Made by a program: the position numbers and the translations under genes
Shown here: positions 62,414 to 64,000 of the stretch, piece by piece
Layout of the letters: the number at the start of each line of letters is the position of its first letter
Numbering within the stretch: position 1 is the first letter of the stretch
DNA from: Leisingera sp. ANG1
Lineage (GTDB): Bacteria > Pseudomonadota > Alphaproteobacteria > Rhodobacterales > Rhodobacteraceae
DNA: 64,000 nucleotides
NCBI RefSeq assembly: GCF_000203975.2
Contig: NZ_AFCF02000015.1
Coordinates: 1-64,000 of the forward strand
Reading direction: 5' to 3'
The notes under the pieces: generated by a model
The model's database searches: none
The model's input: the letters and a program-made list of their open reading frames with translations, nothing else
Told to the model about the DNA's origin: nothing

Positions 62414-62502
62414 GGCGCCATGGTGCCGCCATCATGGTTGAGGAAGTGTTAATGGATGCCCTGCGAGAGCGGCGGAGGGGCGGCTGTAAGGGGGTGACAG
62501 GC

Positions 62503-62530
62503 GTGCACCCCTTGTGCACCCCCTGTGCAC
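62503..62530 (+). repeat. Triple GTGCAC box, 11-bp period (copy 3)
   Basis: GTGCAC starts at 62503, 62514 and 62525 with spacers CCCTT and CCCCT, then CGCCG. Lies between radC and the dnaJ terminator. Confidence 0.8.
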
Positions 62531-62582
62531 CGCCGCAGCGCGGCGTGGGGCGTCTGGGCAGGGCGCTGCGTAAAGGATGCGC

Positions 62583-62611
62583 AAAAGAAAAGCGCCCCGG
62601 GCGGGGGCGCT
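62583..62611 (-). terminator. Terminator downstream of dnaJ
   Basis: On the minus strand AGCGCCCC-CGCCC-GGGGCGCT followed by TTTCTTTT. It is 85 bp after the dnaJ stop, with the hairpin element F between. Confidence 0.8.
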
Positions 62612-62633
62612 TTGATCGAGTCGTTTCAGGCTA

Positions 62634-62700
62634 GTGGCCGGGGCTCCGCCCGTTCGCAAGCGAAACGCTCCCCCGGAGCGTTTCCGGGGAGCTTGCTCAC
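62634..62700. repeat. Dispersed hairpin element, copy F (partial), with compensatory hairpin
   Basis: GGGGCTCCGCCC, GTTCG, then GAAACGCTCC-CCC-GGAGCGTTTC (62662-62684). The same hairpin in copy C reads GAAACCGTCC-CCC-GGACGGTTTC. The TATTT tail is missing. Confidence 0.65.
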
Positions 62701-63857
62701 CCCTTCATCCCATCCCAGAAGCTTTTCACCGAAGAGAAGAAGCTGCGGGATTCGGGGTTGGTGTTTTCCTCGGATATGTCCTCGAACTCGCGCAGAAGCT
62801 CCTTTTGGCGGGCGGTGAGGTTCATCGGGGTTTCCACCGCCAGTTCGATGAACATGTCGCCGGTGGCACCACCGCGCAGCGCCGGCATGCCTTTGCCGCG
62901 CAGGCGCATCTGGCGGCCGGACTGGCTGCCCTCGGGGATTTGCACGCGGCCGCGGCCTCCGTCGATGGTCGGCACCTCGATGGAGCCGCCAAGCGATGCC
63001 TTGGCCATGCTGACCGGAACCCGGCAGTAGAGGTTGTTGCCGTCACGCTCAAACAGCTTGTGCGGGCCGACCTCGACAAAGATGTAGAGATCGCCCGGAG
63101 GGCCGCCGCGCAGGCCGGCTTCGCCTTCGCCTGCCAGTCGGATGCGGGTACCGGTTTCCACGCCTGCCGGGATGTTCACCGACAGCGAGCGGTCTTTTTC
63201 CACCCGGCCGTGGCCGTGGCAGGATTTGCACGGGTTCTTGATGATCTGGCCCAGGCCCGAACAGGTCGGGCAGGTGCGTTCAACGGTGAAGAAGCCCTGC
63301 TGCGCGCGGACCTTGCCCATGCCGGAGCAGGTCGGGCAGGTGGTGGGTTCCACGCCGCCCTCAGCCCCGGTGCCCTCGCAGGAGGTGCAGGAAACGGAGG
63401 CCGGGACCTTGATGGTCTTATGCAGGCCGCTGAAGGCTTCCTCCAGCGAGACGCGCAGGTTGTAGCGCAGGTCTGCGCCGCGCGATGCGCGCTGGCGTCC
63501 GCCACCGCCGCCGCGCTGGCCGCCCATGAAATCGCCGAACAGGTCGTCGAACACGTCGGAGAAGGCGGAGGAGAAATCGCCGCCGCCAAAGCCCTGGCCG
63601 CCGCCGCCGCGCTGGCCGCCGCCCATGCCGTTTTCAAAGGCAGCATGGCCAAAGCGGTCATAGGCCGCCTTTTTTTCGGCGTCCTTGAGGACGTCATAAG
63701 CCTCGTTGGCTTCCTTGAACTGCGCCTCGGCGTCCGGATTGTCGGAGTTCCGGTCGGGGTGCAGTTCCTTGGCCTTCTTGCGAAAGCCTTTTTTGATTTC
63801 GTCTGCGGTGGCGCCTTTGGCCACGCCCAGAACGTCGTAATAGTCACGTTTTGACAT
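62697..63857 (-). CDS. dnaJ: Molecular chaperone DnaJ
   Basis: 386 aa. J domain with the HPD triad in [10 protein letters not shown], a Gly/Phe-rich linker, then four zinc-finger repeats ([32 protein letters not shown]) and the C-terminal substrate domain. Stimulates DnaK ATPase and delivers unfolded proteins. Lies 77 bp after dnaK, with a terminator-like hairpin between, so expression may be partly uncoupled. Confidence 0.98.
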   Translation of the reverse strand: MSKRDYYDVLGVAKGATADEIKKGFRKKAKELHPDRNSDNPDAEAQFKEANEAYDVLKDAEKKAAYDRFGHAAFENGMGGGQRGGGGQGFGGGDFSSAFSDVFDDLFGDFMGGQRGGGGGRQRASRGADLRYNLRVSLEEAFSGLHKTIKVPASVSCTSCEGTGAEGGVEPTTCPTCSGMGKVRAQQGFFTVERTCPTCSGLGQIIKNPCKSCHGHGRVEKDRSLSVNIPAGVETGTRIRLAGEGEAGLRGGPPGDLYIFVEVGPHKLFERDGNNLYCRVPVSMAKASLGGSIEVPTIDGGRGRVQIPEGSQSGRQMRLRGKGMPALRGGATGDMFIELAVETPMNLTARQKELLREFEDISEENTNPESRSFFSSVKSFWDGMKG

Positions 63858-63879
63858 CGGTTACCCCATCTGCCTCAAC

Positions 63880-63911
63880 GAAAATGGGCCGGTCCGGGGT
63901 CGGACCGGCCC
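63880..63911 (-). terminator. Hairpin terminator between dnaK and dnaJ
   Basis: Stem GGGCCGGTCC / GGACCGGCCC with a 6-nt loop, then ATTTTCG on the minus strand. It lies 23 bp after the dnaK stop and may let dnaJ be read only partly. Confidence 0.65.
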
Positions 63912-63934
63912 GCCTTGGCCTGAGTGCTCAGGCG

Positions 63935-64000
63935 TTAGCGCTTGTCGTTGTCCAGGTCTTCGAACTCGGCATCGACGATGTCGTCGTCAGCCGGGCCTGC
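63935..64000 (-). CDS. dnaK: DnaK C-terminus (5'-partial)
   Basis: Only the last 21 codons and the TAA stop are inside the window. The residues read AGPADDDIVDAEFEDLDNDK then Arg, which is the acidic tail of alphaproteobacterial DnaK. The gene continues beyond the right edge. dnaJ follows on the same strand. Confidence 0.92.
   Translation of the reverse strand, partial: AGPADDDIVDAEFEDLDNDKR

Noticed and set aside
62395..62634. Small plus frame over the GTGCAC box with Cys-Thr-Pro residues
   Set aside because: The protein-like pattern arises from translating the DNA repeat; no ribosome-binding site and no homologue recognised.

Overview
The window is a GC-rich chromosomal segment of an alphaproteobacterium, most probably a marine Rhodobacteraceae (Roseobacter group; Leisingera, Phaeobacter or Ruegeria-like). 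This is inferred from gene content and order: a Mic60-HemY pair, gltD/GFA/gltB, an HDAC-xseB-ispA-dxs operon, PetP/PetR-like regulators, petABC, a RibH2-type lumazine synthase behind an FMN riboswitch, and dnaK-dnaJ at the right edge. Nearly every gene is housekeeping or common accessory metabolism. I see no phage, IS element, CRISPR array or toxin-antitoxin island.

Layout. 1-2.6 kb: membrane-shaping Mic60 (cut at the left edge) and HemY with a zinc knuckle. 2.7 kb: tRNA-Leu(CAG). 2.9-5.4 kb: globin, NDUFA9-like dehydrogenase, uppP. 5.7-12.2 kb: gltD, a GFA-family gene and gltB. 12.3-16.9 kb: mtgA, a GST, queG and a hydantoinase/oxoprolinase. 17-20.4 kb: msrB-msrA, a DUF4202 protein and two exporters. 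20.6-24.3 kb: HU and the ade-amn purine salvage pair. 24.4-31.5 kb: a VOC protein, a membrane protein, and a GlxA-type regulator divergent from an acyl-CoA dehydrogenase / SelW-like / ADP-forming CoA ligase / CaiD operon that looks like carnitine-type catabolism. 31.7-37.7 kb: a methyltransferase, a YeeZ-like reductase, and the isoprenoid operon. 38-40.2 kb: petP-petR-like regulators divergent from ilvE. 40.3-47 kb: a cupredoxin, DUF4142, three regulators, an atypical SDR, an exporter and matB. 47-48.1 kb: a short CDF metal exporter divergent from a ZntR-like regulator, with a MerR-style promoter. 48.2-52.9 kb: aroC and a TPP-riboswitch thiBPQ operon. 53-55.5 kb: FMN riboswitch with ribH, divergent PaiB-like flavoprotein, a monooxygenase-like protein and a GST. 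55.7-58.5 kb: petABC. 58.6-64 kb: a Glyoxalase_8-type protein, mtaB-dapF, tRNA-Lys(UUU), radC, dnaJ and the last 21 codons of dnaK.

Functional links. Several sets work together: ade and amn convert AMP to hypoxanthine; dxs and ispA lie on the isoprenoid route; PetR homologues are known to be needed for the bc1 complex that petABC encodes; thiBPQ and ribH are each under the matching vitamin riboswitch.

The less ordinary material is mostly non-coding. A dispersed intergenic element has a central hairpin that changes sequence between copies but stays self-complementary. A triple GTGCAC box with an exact 11-bp period occurs three times. A roughly 22-bp AT-rich word of the form GCCTTnnTAGAGmCTGTTTT occurs at least seven times, inside genes and at gene ends. 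Protein-level oddities are an MsrB without its zinc cysteines, a DapF with Ser in place of one catalytic Cys, and an SDR lacking the usual Tyr/Lys pair.
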